A stretch of DNA of 64,000 bases. It comes from Diogma glabrata (taxonomy: Eukaryota > Arthropoda > Insecta > Diptera > Cylindrotomidae). How positions within the stretch are numbered: position 1 is the first letter of the stretch; each line of letters begins with the position of its first letter. Location: contig OY856188.1 of assembly GCA_963693315.1 (NCBI GenBank), forward strand, positions 245,315,926 to 245,379,925, in the 5' to 3' direction. Position numbers and translations under genes: made by a program. The notes under the pieces were generated by a model. That model saw only the letters and a program-made list of their open reading frames with translations. It was not told where the DNA came from and made no database searches. This document shows positions 11,704 to 23,694 of the stretch, piece after piece.

Positions 11704-13590
11704 TTGCTATAGGATGTAATTTTATTATTATTTCTAATATTTAAACTTTTGTTTCATTCATACATAAATCATAAGACAGAATAGTATCGAATACAACTAT
11801 ACTAAAAATGCTTGCTAGAGTCATGAACGTTTTGAACAACGAACTTAATTTTTCGTTTAATTTTTTTTTCATTTGACATTAGAACTTGATTTAATTTTTT
11901 TTTTAACATAATGCCAGACCGGAAGGAGGGAATGTTGATCGTAATGTATATTGCGGCAAAGGATGATCGAGCAGGGAATTGTTCGTGAATTAAAGTGAGC
12001 TATGGAAAATGATATATGGGTCTTCGATACCTTTAAGTGGAATTGGCCTTGATGCCTAATTTTTTTTTTAACTCTTTTCTTGTTTAGTTGTATAAGTCTG
12101 CTGAACAAAAGAGAACAGAAGAAGAAAAAAACAATATTGCATTAACAATTTACTTTTAATTATTTGATTTAATTCGGAAGGTAGACATAATAAAGAAAAA
12201 CATAATCAAGTGAAAAATGAATATCAATTTAAATAAGAAGGAAAAAATTGTTAAATTCTTTTCTGTTCCTAAACTCATAAAACAATCGCATTTAATATAT
12301 ATTTTACGTTTAAATTGATATCATATTGTTCCTAATCTGTAGCATTTTTTTGTAAATGAATGATAATGGATTGTGCCATGTGTGACTATGTGTGTGTGTG
12401 AATGGATGAAGTCCGAGAGCGTGTGAATGTGTTTGAGTTGTGGGGTTGGACGTGGTGATCGCGGTTCTTTCATATATGGGGGTTGCCAGAGTTTGTTTAG
12501 TTCACTTGTTTTTTTTCCTCACATCCGTTTTTATCTCATGCTACGCATACTAAATCGGTATTTGTGTTGGAGCAGCAGGATTTCTTTCTCGTTCCCATAG
12601 ATTGCAGCTAGTTTGGGGCTATTAATACAACCTCGCTAGGTATGCGACCTGCTATGCCACTTCGTTATTAGTCAACGAAGCAGCAGTTGATTACAAGAGC
12701 AAAAGAAAAAGTTATTATACAGTTACAAGAAAAAGTTATTAAAAAAACCGTGAAATCCCAAAGGTTTTTAAAAATATCGTAGTGACAAGTATAATATTTG
12801 TTTTTGATGGAGAGATGTTTAATTGACTTTATGCTGGTTCAACCCCTAACGATAGTAACCTTTGTCCCTGTAGTGAAAAAACATTTCATTAAATAACAAA
12901 CCGTGGTTGCTATATATATTCATGTAACTACAAAGTCTTTAAATCAAAGCAACCATGATAAGATACTAGAAACATTTTTCGTTTGCGTCTGTGAAATTGT
13001 CCCACGTTCACGAAAAAAGCAGTTTTCATCTCTTGTAATGAAATATGCTATTCTTTTAATTTTTTCAAAATTCTCAAACTAAAAACTTATTTTATCAACA
13101 AAGTTGTCGTCTATAAATATAGTTTAGAATTGTCCCTCTAGCATAGTTAAACCCTCTTATATAATATAATATTGATGACCATCTAATTAGTAAAACAAAT
13201 CTAGAGATATAAACAAAATACTTTTAATGTGAGTGAAAAATCGAAGATGTATAGTTTTCTTCTATTGATCTCCTTATTCGGTTTAACAGTACCATAGTTC
13301 ATGGTTTGAGTACTTATTCATTGTTATTTGTTTCCATTCTTTTTATATCGTCTAAAGAATTAGGATTTTTAAGTAAAATGGATTATTTTGGTTTTACGTT
13401 GAGATGAAAAGTAACAAAATTTACACCAATATTAATATTTATTGGAAGTTTCATTAAAATAGATATGAAAATAATTGTTTAATTTATGGTTTAAATTATT
13501 TAGTATACACGTACAACAAGTATGTTTTTATTTAAACTAATCAAAAATATTTGACTAATAATATTGGCGGCGCTGATAACCTGTGTAAAG
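11704..13590. other. Noncoding, no gene seen
   Basis: Mostly AT-rich. A GC-richer patch at 12,360-12,680 has TGTGTGTGTG and a small hairpin (CTTCGTT and AACGAAG around 12,660). The minus frame at 11869-12108 has no recognisable motif. Confidence 0.4.
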
Positions 13591-13599
13591 CGTTCTTGA

Positions 13600-14460
13600 A
13601 AATTAAATGCAAATAAAAAACAAATAGAATGCAACTTAAATGGAAATTAAATGCAAATAAAATGCAAATGAATGCAAATAAAAAGCAAATAAAATTCAAT
13701 TACAATGAAAATAAAGTGCAACTACAATCCAAATAAAATGCAAACAGAAAAGCAAATAACATGCACTTTATTTGCACAGTATTTGCACTTTTTGTATTTT
13801 ATTTGCATTTTACTTGCACTTCTGCGTTGCGTTTTTTTCTCATTTTATTCACACTTTATTTGCATTTTAATTGTATTTTATTGGCATTTTATTTGCATTG
13901 TATTTGCACTTTATTTGCATTTAAGTTGCATTTTATTTGCCTTTTATTTGCACTTTATTTGTATTTTATTTACATTTTATTTGTATTTTATTTGCGCTTT
14001 ATTAGCATTTTTTTTTCATTTTGATTGCACTTTATTTGCATTTTAATTGTGTTTTATTTGCATTTTATTTACATGTTATTTGCATTTTATTTGCATTTTA
14101 GTTGCATTTGATCAGCATTTTATTTACAATAAAATGCAACTTAAATTAAAAATGCAGAACCTTTTTTCATAAAATGTGTTGTAATGCACGAATTATAATA
14201 ACTTTTACAACACATAGAAGCCTTTTAACCTACGGGGTTTGGTGACGCAAATTTTTGTTTATTGACGCTTAAAAACTGCAAATTAAATGCAAATAAAGTA
14301 GTATTAAAATGTAAATAAAATGCAAATAAAATGCAACTAAAATACAAATGAAATGCATATAAACAACAAATAAAATGCCAATAAAATTAAAATAAACTGC
14401 AAACAAAATGACCTTGAAATGCAAATAAAATGCAAATAAAGTGTAGATGAAAAGCACATA
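13600..14460. repeat. Octamer-rich minisatellite (TGCAAATAAAA), orientation-switching
   Basis: Roughly 11-bp units of TGCAAATAAAA. At 13,600-13,765 the unit reads forward. At 13,765-14,135 it reads as the reverse complement (TTTTATTTGCA). After a 130-bp gap it is forward again at 14,275-14,460. Many units contain ATGCAAAT, the classic POU/octamer binding site. The Phe/Leu/Ile/Cys/His-rich frames here (13705-14046, 13761-14024, minus 14269-14457) are translated repeat, not proteins. Confidence 0.88.
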
Positions 14461-14499
14461 TATTTTTTTTTATTTATTTAAAGCTCGGCATGTTTAGTG

Positions 14500-16750
14500 T
14501 TAGTTACAATAAATTAGAAATTTAATTTTCTGAATATCCAAAGATACGATGCGAACTAGGGATAAGAATGGAATGTAAATTAACTTTCTCTGAGAAATTT
14601 ATGAACGACGACTTTAAACCTTTGAGGGTTAAAGTCACGACTGCAAACCCGCAAAGGGAAGGCATTCCATAGATGTGAGACTCTACTGAAAAAGCGTTGG
14701 CCAGTTCTATACCTAATTATTTGAAACGTAAAGGGATGGGCCACTACAGTTTCTCTGGCGTGGCGCGTAAGTTTTGCAGATTTGGGTAAAATCAATTTTA
14801 TCTCTTCAAAAGCTCGTTCATCGATAATATATTTATAAAAAATAGTTAAATCAGCAATATTTCTTCTGTGCTGTACAAAATCAAGATCGTTTGCAATACT
14901 TGAGTTGCTAAAGAGTTAAAAAGTTCTTCGCTGTACATAATCAAGCCAATTAAGACTACTCAAGTAAGCTGTACCTCATATGTTAGAACAATATTCCTTG
15001 CAGGGATGTATAAAAGATTTATAAACTAAAAGAAACTATTCGCTATTGAAAAAGTTACGACATTGCCCTAAATATCCTAACTTTTGAACAGCGTACTTAA
15101 CCAGATTAAAAATTTGAGAATTTCGTTCCATATTATTTTCAATCTAAGCTCCTAGAAGTCTGACAGACTCATTCTTCATGAGATCTTTGGGACCAAAAGT
15201 TTGTGTTAGGGGAATCTATCAATTTTGATCTACAGTCACTAAGCGCTAAGGATGTTTATAATTTAGATGCTTCATGCGACACATAAGGCGTGCTTTTTTC
15301 AGCAGAACTATGTAGAGGATGAACCAATGAATCAAACAAATCATTAATATAGATTAGAAAGAGAGTAGGTGACAAAGTGGAACCTTGAGGAACGCCTGCA
15401 ATTAGTTGAAAAAATATCGATGATGTTCAAAATTGATCCGAAATTTTCGATCAGATATAAAGCTTTGTGTCCAAGATATAAGTTGCTCGTTTATATATAA
15501 GTTGCTCGTTCATATATGTAGGGTTGATATGCTACATTTTATCAAATGCTTTGGAAACATTAAGAGCAACACCGAAAGTTTCTCCTAAGTTCTCAAGCGA
15601 CGATTTCAGACATAAGAGACAGAAGACAATAAATCTCACGTAACTCTTCCTGTTCAAAATCCGTAAGACTAAGAAGCTCATTAAACTAAAAGTTACATAT
15701 TTTTCAAATATTCTAGTAACAATCGACAAAACTGAAATGGATATATAATTTGTAACATCAGTTTTACTGCCTTTTTTTGAAACTGGTTATACACTAGCCA
15801 TTTTCTATATGTCAGGAAAAATTCCTTTTTAATATGACAAATAGAAGATTTTAGTAAAGATTGGTGCTAGCTCCCCAGCAAATGATTAAGGTTTAATTGA
15901 AAGAATAAAATCAGGTCCTGATTAATTGTTAGTATTAATTTGTAAAAGCATTTTTCAAATAATGTTTTTACGAAAAATTATCCACCTCATTTTATAAAAA
16001 ACTTTAGGAGTAGGTTTAGGTCGAAAACTAGGTTCTTTTAATGTAGAATTTATAGAGAAATAATGCCTAAGCAAATTAGGAAGATTTACAAAAATTGCTT
16101 TGAACACCGTATGCGACTTTATAGAAATTGCCCGAACCAGTTGGATATGCAGCAAATTTAGATGCTTTTTTCCTATTAAAAAGATGTTTCTCTTCATCTA
16201 TTAACTTACGGAATAAATATGTATGAATACATTTTCAAAGAGCAAATCATTCAGCCTGTTTACCAAACTCGTCAGTTTTTGAGCTATATGTAAGCCATAC
16301 TCGATTATGGGCATTGAAATATCCAAGAACTATCAACTTGACATTAGGGTACTCAACCAATCTATCTATCTTTTCAGATAGGTCATGAAATAAATTAAAC
16401 ATCTCGGGCAAATTAGGCGAAATAAAGAGTTCGAAGACAAATAGCATTTGATTTGGGTAACTAATTTTTAGTTACACCATATTGTAAAATTTTGTATTTA
16501 ATTCAAATTAATTTAATCTCACATATAGTAAGTATAGTATTCCTAATATAAGCACAAACTCCATGCTTAATATTGAAAGAGGATTCAAGTTCATACTTGG
16601 TACAAATATGCCTACTCTTATCTAAGGTCACAGCACGCAAATTTATAACCGTTTCCTTGAAAAACAAAATACCGGGTTCGATATTCTCAAGATAAAGATA
16701 GACTGAATTAAAGTTAATTCTTTTATGTTCGCATAACTGATAGATAATTT
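14500..16750 (-). mobile_element. Degenerate CR1/jockey-type LINE, copy 2
   Basis: Read on the minus strand. The endonuclease part lies at about 16,740-16,247 (FFKETVINL, KHGVCAYIRN, LGYFNAHNRVW). The RT part includes NVSKAFDKM near 15,535 and GVPQGSTLSPTLFLIYIND at about 15,395-15,335. The C-terminal tail lies at 14,795-14,580 (HPFTFQIIRY, LWNAFPLRV, FNPQRFK). These align in order with copy 1 at 481-3436. It is heavily broken by frameshifts and stops; the YADD/FADD box is not visible and the GDFN Asp is Tyr. Octamer minisatellite lies on both sides, so the LINE probably inserted into that array. Confidence 0.8.
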
Positions 16751-17289
16751 CACCATTTTATTTGAAAATGAACTTTAGAGAAACTACCATAATAAGAAAA
16801 GATCTAAATTGTCTACTTCCACAGCGGGACAACCTTATAAGCCTAGGTTGACTGCTAAAATCGACAATCTAAATTATGAAATCGTTATTCGTAAAATTTT
16901 ATCAAAGAATCATAAACTCTTGATGTAACACAAAGAAAGGTATCTATACAAAAAGTGAAACATAAACTTTTACTGAATTCACAGTACTACAGGAAAACTG
17001 TTAACGAAACCTTTAAAATAACTAAATTTTTACATAAATCAAATAAAAATTTAAATAACAAAAATATGCTTATCTCAGATAGATCTTAAAATCAGTATTT
17101 TTTCTTAGAAATCCTTACTTACAAAAGAAAAAGTAAAATAATAATTATTATGATGCAACTATTACTCCTAAAAATTAAAATATATATTATAATAATCATT
17201 TAATATAAAAATAATAAAATTTGCTAAAAATTGCATATAAAATAACAGCAACAAAAAAAACGTCTTCTTTCAACCACTACTTGGACTGA
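16751..17289. other. AT-rich noncoding, no gene seen
   Basis: Separates LINE copy 2 from the resumed minisatellite. Part may be undetected 5' LINE sequence. Confidence 0.4.
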
Positions 17290-17880
17290 ATAAAATTGAA
17301 TGCCACTAAAATGCAAATAAAGTGCAAAGAAAATGCAAATAAACTACAAATGAAATGCAAATAAAATGTAGAAAAAAGGCAAATAAAAGCGCAACCAAAG
17401 TGCAAATAAAATGCATCTTAAATGCAAATATAGTACCAATGAATTAAAAATAAAGTGCAAATTAACAACAAATAAAATGCAAATAAAATTCAAATAAAAT
17501 GCAAATAAAGGGCAAATGCAACTAAAATTCAAATAAAGTGCAATTAAAATGCAAATAAAATGAACGTAAAATTCAAAAAAGTGCAAATTAAATGCAACAA
17601 AAATGAAAATAAAGTGCAAATAGAATGCAAATAATACGCTAATGAAGTGTAAACAAAATTCAAATAAAACCCAACTAACATGAAAACAAAATACCAATAA
17701 ACTGGATATTAAATGCAAATAAGACTCGAGTAAAGTGCAAATTAAATGCAAATAAAGTGCAAATAAAATGCAATAAAAATTTATAAAATATGCATTTTTT
17801 GCATTTAAATGCGAATAAAGTGCAACTTAAATGCAAATAAAGTGCAAATAAAATCCAAATAAAATGTAACAGAAGTTTAT
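17290..17880 (+). repeat. Octamer-rich minisatellite, right block
   Basis: TGCAAATAAAA-type units in forward orientation, with about eleven exact ATGCAAAT octamers. A short reverse-oriented remnant lies at about 18,095-18,140 (TTATTTGCACC, TATTTGCATTTTAGTTGCAT). The minus frame at 17344-17751 is an artefact of the repeat. With 13,600-14,460 it brackets LINE copy 2. Confidence 0.88.
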
Positions 17881-18140
17881 GAAATATGCAGTACCTTGCT
17901 TATCAAAACTCTACACCAATGGTCTAAAAAAATTTAAAATTGAAATCTTTTAAATGATAAACCATTCTTGACACTAGAAATGAGTCAACCAAAATTACAT
18001 TTTCCACTTACCACTATTTGCATTTCAAAAATTTAAAGTTCCCAAAATCCCGTAAATTGCCTGCTTCTCAAAAATTAACACCAATGGTTTTTATTTGCAC
18101 CGTATTTGCATTTTAGTTGCATTGTATTTGTATTTCACAT

Positions 18141-19061
18141 ATATTAAATTTTTCCTTTTAAAGCTTTAAAAAGACTATTTCCTCCATGAAACCATTAATT
18201 TTATCTCAATTCATTAAATCCACCAACAAAACGTTTAAAACCAATTCAAAACCTATCAGTCATATTAGTCACATTTAATCGATTTATGAAATATAAAACT
18301 AATTAATTCTAGTCATTTATTTGCACCTCATATATTTAGTTATTTCCATAACTAACAATAAATTTATCTTCATGATGCTTAAGAAATTAAATTCGACATA
18401 TATATTCGAAATAAATTATCATTTCCTATTTAATAGTTCATTTATCATTTATTCATATCTTATAGTCATCATTTGTATTTATCTTATAAAATAGCTATAA
18501 GATTATATCATTTTCTTAATAGAACTATTGCTATTGTATTGCTGTTATAAATTTTAATGCAAGAAGAACAAAAACGTTCAAGTATTATGATAAAATTACT
18601 ATATCCTTTTTTCCATTGATACATACAAAACTATATGTAATATTATCGATCGAAAATATTTTCAAGGAATTGTAGAAACGAATAGTTTAGTTTCTAATAT
18701 AATTTTTTTTAAAAGAAAAAGGACTAAACTTAATAGGCCACATATGGAAAAACAGGAAAATGATAACACAAAAACTTTGAAAACTTAGTTGTGTAACTTT
18801 AAATATTATATTAGAGATTAAAAATTGGTGTTGGTTGGGCTTTTACATTTTATTGTGAATTAAATATATATATGTTAGGGTCATAAACGTATATCTGATT
18901 ATAAGATTGCAAAATAACATATTTATAGTGAGATTATTTGTTTCATCCTTTTTGAGATACATTTTTTGAGGTGGAACGCAGGTATTGAACGATTGAATTG
19001 TAATCAATAGTGAAAATTTAATTACTTCAGAGTTTTACTACAAATAATAATCAATGACCTG
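18141..19061. other. AT-rich noncoding, no gene seen
   Basis: No motif, long open frame or repeat was recognised. Just upstream, 18,040-18,100 resembles the linker of LINE copy 1 near 1,150 (AGTTCCCAAA and ACACCAATGGTTTTT) and may be a small LINE scrap. Confidence 0.4.
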
Positions 19062-19063
19062 TA

Positions 19064-19237
19064 GCCCTATTCCGGTACATCGTGAAATAGGAATTGAGAA
19101 ATAAATTATAGCAATTTTTTCATAACTAGTATTCCGTGTCGCGGGAAATAACAAATTGGTTTTAGAAAATATTTCTTTATTTCATTTATTGCACTTTTTC
19201 TCAATTCCCAATTCCCAGGGAAATGCCGGAATAGGCG
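19064..19237. mobile_element. 174-bp MITE with CCTATTCCGG termini
   Basis: The left end is GCCCTATTCCGGTACAT. The reverse complement of the right end is CGCCTATTCCGGCATTT. Both are flanked by TA (19062-63 and 19238-39), as expected for Tc1/mariner-superfamily MITEs. GGAATTGAGAAA on the left pairs with the reverse complement of TTTTCTCAATTCC on the right. The minus frame 19106-19291 runs through it and is not a gene. Confidence 0.65.
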
Positions 19238-19239
19238 TA

Positions 19240-20339
19240 CTGGCCCCTCTTTTCCTGTTAAATAGCAATATTGGAAAAAAATCAAATACAAGCGATCCCT
19301 AGGGAATGAATGTCCTTAGAGAAGATGATCAAAGAATTAAAATTTTTAGCTTCAATCATTTACTCTTCTTACTAGGCAATTGGGAGAGTGAACTTAGTTT
19401 TAGTTTTCCCGGAAAACACTATTTTTATTACGAAACACGCCTGAGTTTTGTTTAGCGCCAACCAATAACTAAAATGAAGCCAGAAATCGTGACGTTTGTT
19501 AAATTTTGTGCCAACATTTTGTTGTGAAACAATAAAATATGACAGACGATGATATAGTGAAAAAAAACCGTAAAAATGACTTTTTGAAAATGATTATAGC
19601 ATAAGCATAGTTCAATAGAATATTGTGACAATTATGGAGTACGATGTGTCAAAATAATGTCGTTCTGAAAAAAACACATTTGTTTAACAAATAGTCCCAC
19701 AATTTAAAATAGTTGAATAATTATTTGAAGACACCAAAAGCAAAATAAATAAGTTAATTTGTTTTATCTAATAGGAAAATAAAATTAAACTATGCAATCC
19801 ATGATAAAGAAGGCCGATTAAAAATAGATTTAACACCTGAGTGATTTTTTTAAGATGGTGTTTTTATTATGTTTTTGTTTAGTATCAATTGTTTAGTATT
19901 TGTTTAGTATCAATTTGTATTCTAAGATACCGTAGAGAACAATTGCTGTTGTTTCTTCAATATAAAAGGGGTCGCGTTAAGCTCCGTTTTAAATTAGCAG
20001 TACAACACAAATGAATTTAAAACAAGGCATTCGTAGTACAATGTGCATAAAAGTATAGTAAAAGATTATCATAATTGAAGAATTATTGAAAATACGATTA
20101 TATGGAATAATAAAAGGAGAAATATTTTGTAATGAAACAAAGTCCTGAACAAATAGAAATTATAACATTTGGAAAATGCTGTTCCAAATCTGAACGTTGA
20201 ACCGAATATAATAATCATAATAATAAATAATGATCATAGCAACAGATATAGTGCAATAAAATATGATAAGCGATGGTACAGCTGAAATTGACCGTAACAA
20301 TGACTATTCGATGATTATAATCAAAGCAACTATAGATGA
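19240..20339. other. Noncoding with diverged copies of a local repeat
   Basis: Blocks near 19,527 and 20,253 share CAATAAAATATGA, an (A/G)CGATGATA-like motif and a GACCGTAA(A/C)AATGACT motif. The same block recurs at 21,285 and 33,235. Its type is unknown. No gene is supported. Confidence 0.4.
19961..20000 (+). promoter_or_regulatory. Possible core promoter: TATA box
   Basis: TATAAAAGGGGTCGCG starts at 19961. A cytosine-adenine start context (GCAGTACAAC) follows about 35 bases later, which is correct spacing for an RNA polymerase II TATA promoter. The GC-rich step after the TATA is unusual for this sequence. Only a 15-codon frame follows (from 20010), so no gene can be attached; it could be a transposon or LTR promoter. 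Confidence 0.25.
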
Positions 20340-20340
20340 A

Positions 20341-21272
20341 AAACGTGTTCTAGACATAGTTGTGAAAACTTGACCATTTTTGATTTTCCTGTAACTTGGC
20401 ATATAAGTAGTATGGACAAAATAAAAATACAACATATTTTAAAATTTTTTTAAAGTGCATAATTTGAGCACAGGGGGCACCCCAACATGCATGAAAAATG
20501 AAAATTCTGCCAATCCGATGTAACTTTGAAATTAAATTGCACAAGAACGGCTATACCGATTTCATCAAGCGTTTTTTGTTTTTTTGTTTGATAGATGATT
20601 AGTTAGTCCTTTGAAAAAAAATTAATTTATTGTTTTTATAATTAATTTTTAAATAAAAATATTAAAAAAACTTTTTTAAAGATGGCGCTAGGGTCGAAGA
20701 TCAATTGGAATTAAATTAATTTTTTTTCTGAAAATAGTTCTATTTTTACTCTAAAATATATCAAAAGAACTCAGAGGCGTTCATTTTTGTTCTTGAGATA
20801 TTTAATTTTAAAGATTTTTAGTACGACTGAAATTCGAATTTTTCTTCATTTTTTCAAACAACTTCCATTAACAAAAAATTTTAAAATCAATTAAATTTTA
20901 GCTTTTTTTTTTTAAATATAGCTCTAACCTTACTTTAAAATACATCAAATTTACAAAGAGGCGTTAATTCGTGTCCTTGAGATATTTAATTTTAAAGATT
21001 TTTAGACCATCTAAAATTGTATTTGTTCATTATTTTTTCAAACAATTTATGTCATCAAAAATTTTAACCACTGAAGTTGGATTGGCAGAATTTTCATTTT
21101 TCATGCATGTTGGGGTGCCTCTGTGCTCAAACTATGCACTTTAAAAAAATTATAAAATAAGTTGTATTTTTATTTTGTTCATACTACTTATATGCCAAGT
21201 TTCAGGAAAATCAAAAATGGTCAAGTTCAAATTTCAACTTTTTCACCTGCGTAGATCACGTTTTTTATCTAG
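20341..21272. mobile_element. Long-TIR nonautonomous element with internal tandem duplication
   Basis: The left arm (20341-20540) and the right arm (21075-21272) are reverse complements over about 200 bp. Shared markers include CTTGACCATTTTTGATTTTC, CTTGGCATATAAGTAGTATG and CACCCCAACATGCATGAAAA. Between them, a 190-bp segment is duplicated in tandem (20690-21065), marked by GAGGCGTT and TGAGATATTTAATTTTAAAG. A solo arm recurs at 61455-61805. No coding capacity; target duplication unclear. Confidence 0.7.
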
Positions 21273-21389
21273 TGGAACAGTTTTAGTGCAATAAAATATG
21301 AAAAACCATAATAGAGTTAGAATTGACCACAACAAATAAAATGCAATAAAACATACTAATAAGGTAAGTGTACCATTTTACGTGTTATT

Positions 21390-23377
21390 AAGGTTTGTCT
21401 CATTTTAGGATGAATTTAAAATTTTTGAGGCAACAGAAATAACATATAAAGTGGTTTTTTATAATTATATAGCTGTTTTGTTTACCATTTTGTACATCAA
21501 AAAGTTTTAAAAATTGGTGTAATGGCATTTATTAATACTTCAAAGGACCTCTGCATTGTCTCTAATTCCGTGCTCAAAAATTGACGATGTAACTAATTCC
21601 GTGTTAGTGCGTCCTTAATTCCGTGATATTTAAAGAAATACCTATTTTGTATTTTAAAGAGTTGGACAGAGAAGAATTTTCTTTTTAAAACAAATGCTTT
21701 ATTTTTTATAACACTTATCTACGTTTAAATTATTTATTTTGTCATTCTAAAAACACATACATGGTAGTTTTATTCAATAAGCTCATAAACTTACCATGCT
21801 TTTTAAATAAGCATAAATAATATGTCTATCTGGCTGGTTGGATGTTTGGATAGTGAAAACTATTGCGCTGGTAGTGTCAACAGTATCACTAATAGACATA
21901 TCTGCTTATAAATCGTTTAGTTTAAGAAACAATGAGTTGAACATTAAACTAAAACTTTCACGTTAAGTAAATGGCATTATTATATTCTACTTTGTATTTA
22001 ACAAATTTGGTTTCATTACGAACTAAATATTTTGCTATGCTTATGCATTTTGGTTCAGAACTACGGTCGAAGCTATGCATGCATTTACTACGAATCAGAT
22101 CATTGGATTGTAGAAGCAGCAAAAACAGCACTAGTCTGAATGCAGTTGAGGTCACGGTTATGGTTTTATATTATTACAATAAATGCTAAATATCATAACA
22201 AATTTTATTGTTATATTGTTATATATTATCTTTATACCCTAGCATTTACATTTTATGTAAGTTTTGATATTATATTAGATGGCAAATCGAATAGAGATGG
22301 CAAATCGGATAGAGACGCCAATAAAATAAAACATTTGAGCCTGATTTTTTTCGATTTTCTTGAAACTTTGGTAATCGATTGTATAATAAACAAAATTAGT
22401 ACGTGTTTTTTATGTTATTTATTTTTTCTCTAGTTTTGAGACAGGGTGGCAGAAATTTAGAGGCACGCAAAGTTTAAAGTTGAATTGCTCTTAAGCGGGT
22501 TGCCCGATCTTATTAATTTTTTTTTGAAAGGGACTATAGGTAAGGCTTTATGAAAATACTGCATTAAAAAAAATTATATTTTTATAAGAGGTCTTTTAAT
22601 TTTAATTTTGCCAACAGAGCGATCTCAAAAAGTACATTTTTTTCATTTATTTCTTTATATTTTAAAGATTTATTCTTTAACAAAAACTTACTTTATTACT
22701 TTTTCGGGCTTAAAGGTATTATTAGGTGTACTGAAAAGTTTGCTTATTTAACATGAACTTTTTAATTTTCAATAATCCAAAAGTGCATTTTCCATGAAAT
22801 GACATATTTTTTGTTAGTAAATATTCAAATGGGCCGTTCTCGTCAACAAAACAAAACGCCTTGCTGTAATTTGAGTATGTTATCTGTATAAATATAAATC
22901 TTTAGAAAATCATAAAAAAAAAGAGGTTCTTCTAAATTTCGACACCTTTGAAAATTAAATTTTTGAAAAATTAAAACTAAAATTTCATCAAAAATAAACA
23001 ATAGTAGATTGTATTACTAGTGCGAATGCGTTTTCCAAACAATAGTTAGTTTACCGCACGACCGCAGGGAGTTCATTTAATCATTTATGTATTTAACAAA
23101 GTTATAAACAAATTTAATATTTTTAAATAATTAAAGTGCGACATCTTCGTTGTAATAGTTGTAAATTGTACTAGCTCGAAAAAATAAACATAAGAGTCCA
23201 ACTAAATAAACACATAGTAATCCAACTAAGCTGTAAAAATTGTAAACTTTGAAAACCTAAATAAATTGTTTTTTCTTGTAATTCAAATGATGCAATGTGT
23301 TTAAGTTGTTTTTACTATATGGTAAGTTATTTAAATTATTATTTTGATATTTTAGTGCTATAAAAATATTATATATA
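21390..23377. other. Noncoding, no gene seen
   Basis: AT-rich, with TAATTCCGTG repeated at about 21,568, 21,598 and 21,615, and a short direct repeat of GATGGCAAATCG(A/G)ATAGAGA near 22,280-22,315. The overlapping frames at 21958-22433 on both strands have no recognisable motif. Confidence 0.4.
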
Positions 23378-23694
23378 CACTCAACTCTTTTTTTAAACGG
23401 TCTTTTTTTAAATGAATTTGAAATAACACGGTTCACAAAATACACCCAACTCGTTTCTTAAAAGTTTTTTTTTAAACGATTTTGAAATAGCACGGTTCAC
23501 AAGATTAACCCACTCGTTTTTTACACGGCCTTTTTAAACGTTTTTGAAATAACATGGTTCACCAAATATAAGTTTTGCACAAATGTTTTGTTCTTGCACG
23601 AATCCCAAATTTTTAAACTATTTTTGACAGTGTAATCAGAAGACCGTCAATTTATGGCCAGACATGTGTGGGTGACTGTTTTTTAATAAAAACT

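Noticed and set aside
13705..14046. Phe/Leu/Cys/His-rich frames that look like membrane proteins (also 14269-14457 and 17344-17751)
   Set aside because: They follow the TGCAAATAAAA minisatellite, and hydrophobic residues arise from the repeat.
21958..22433. Three overlapping frames resembling a secreted or membrane protein
   Set aside because: No recognisable family, opposite-strand overlap and AT-rich composition; not supported.
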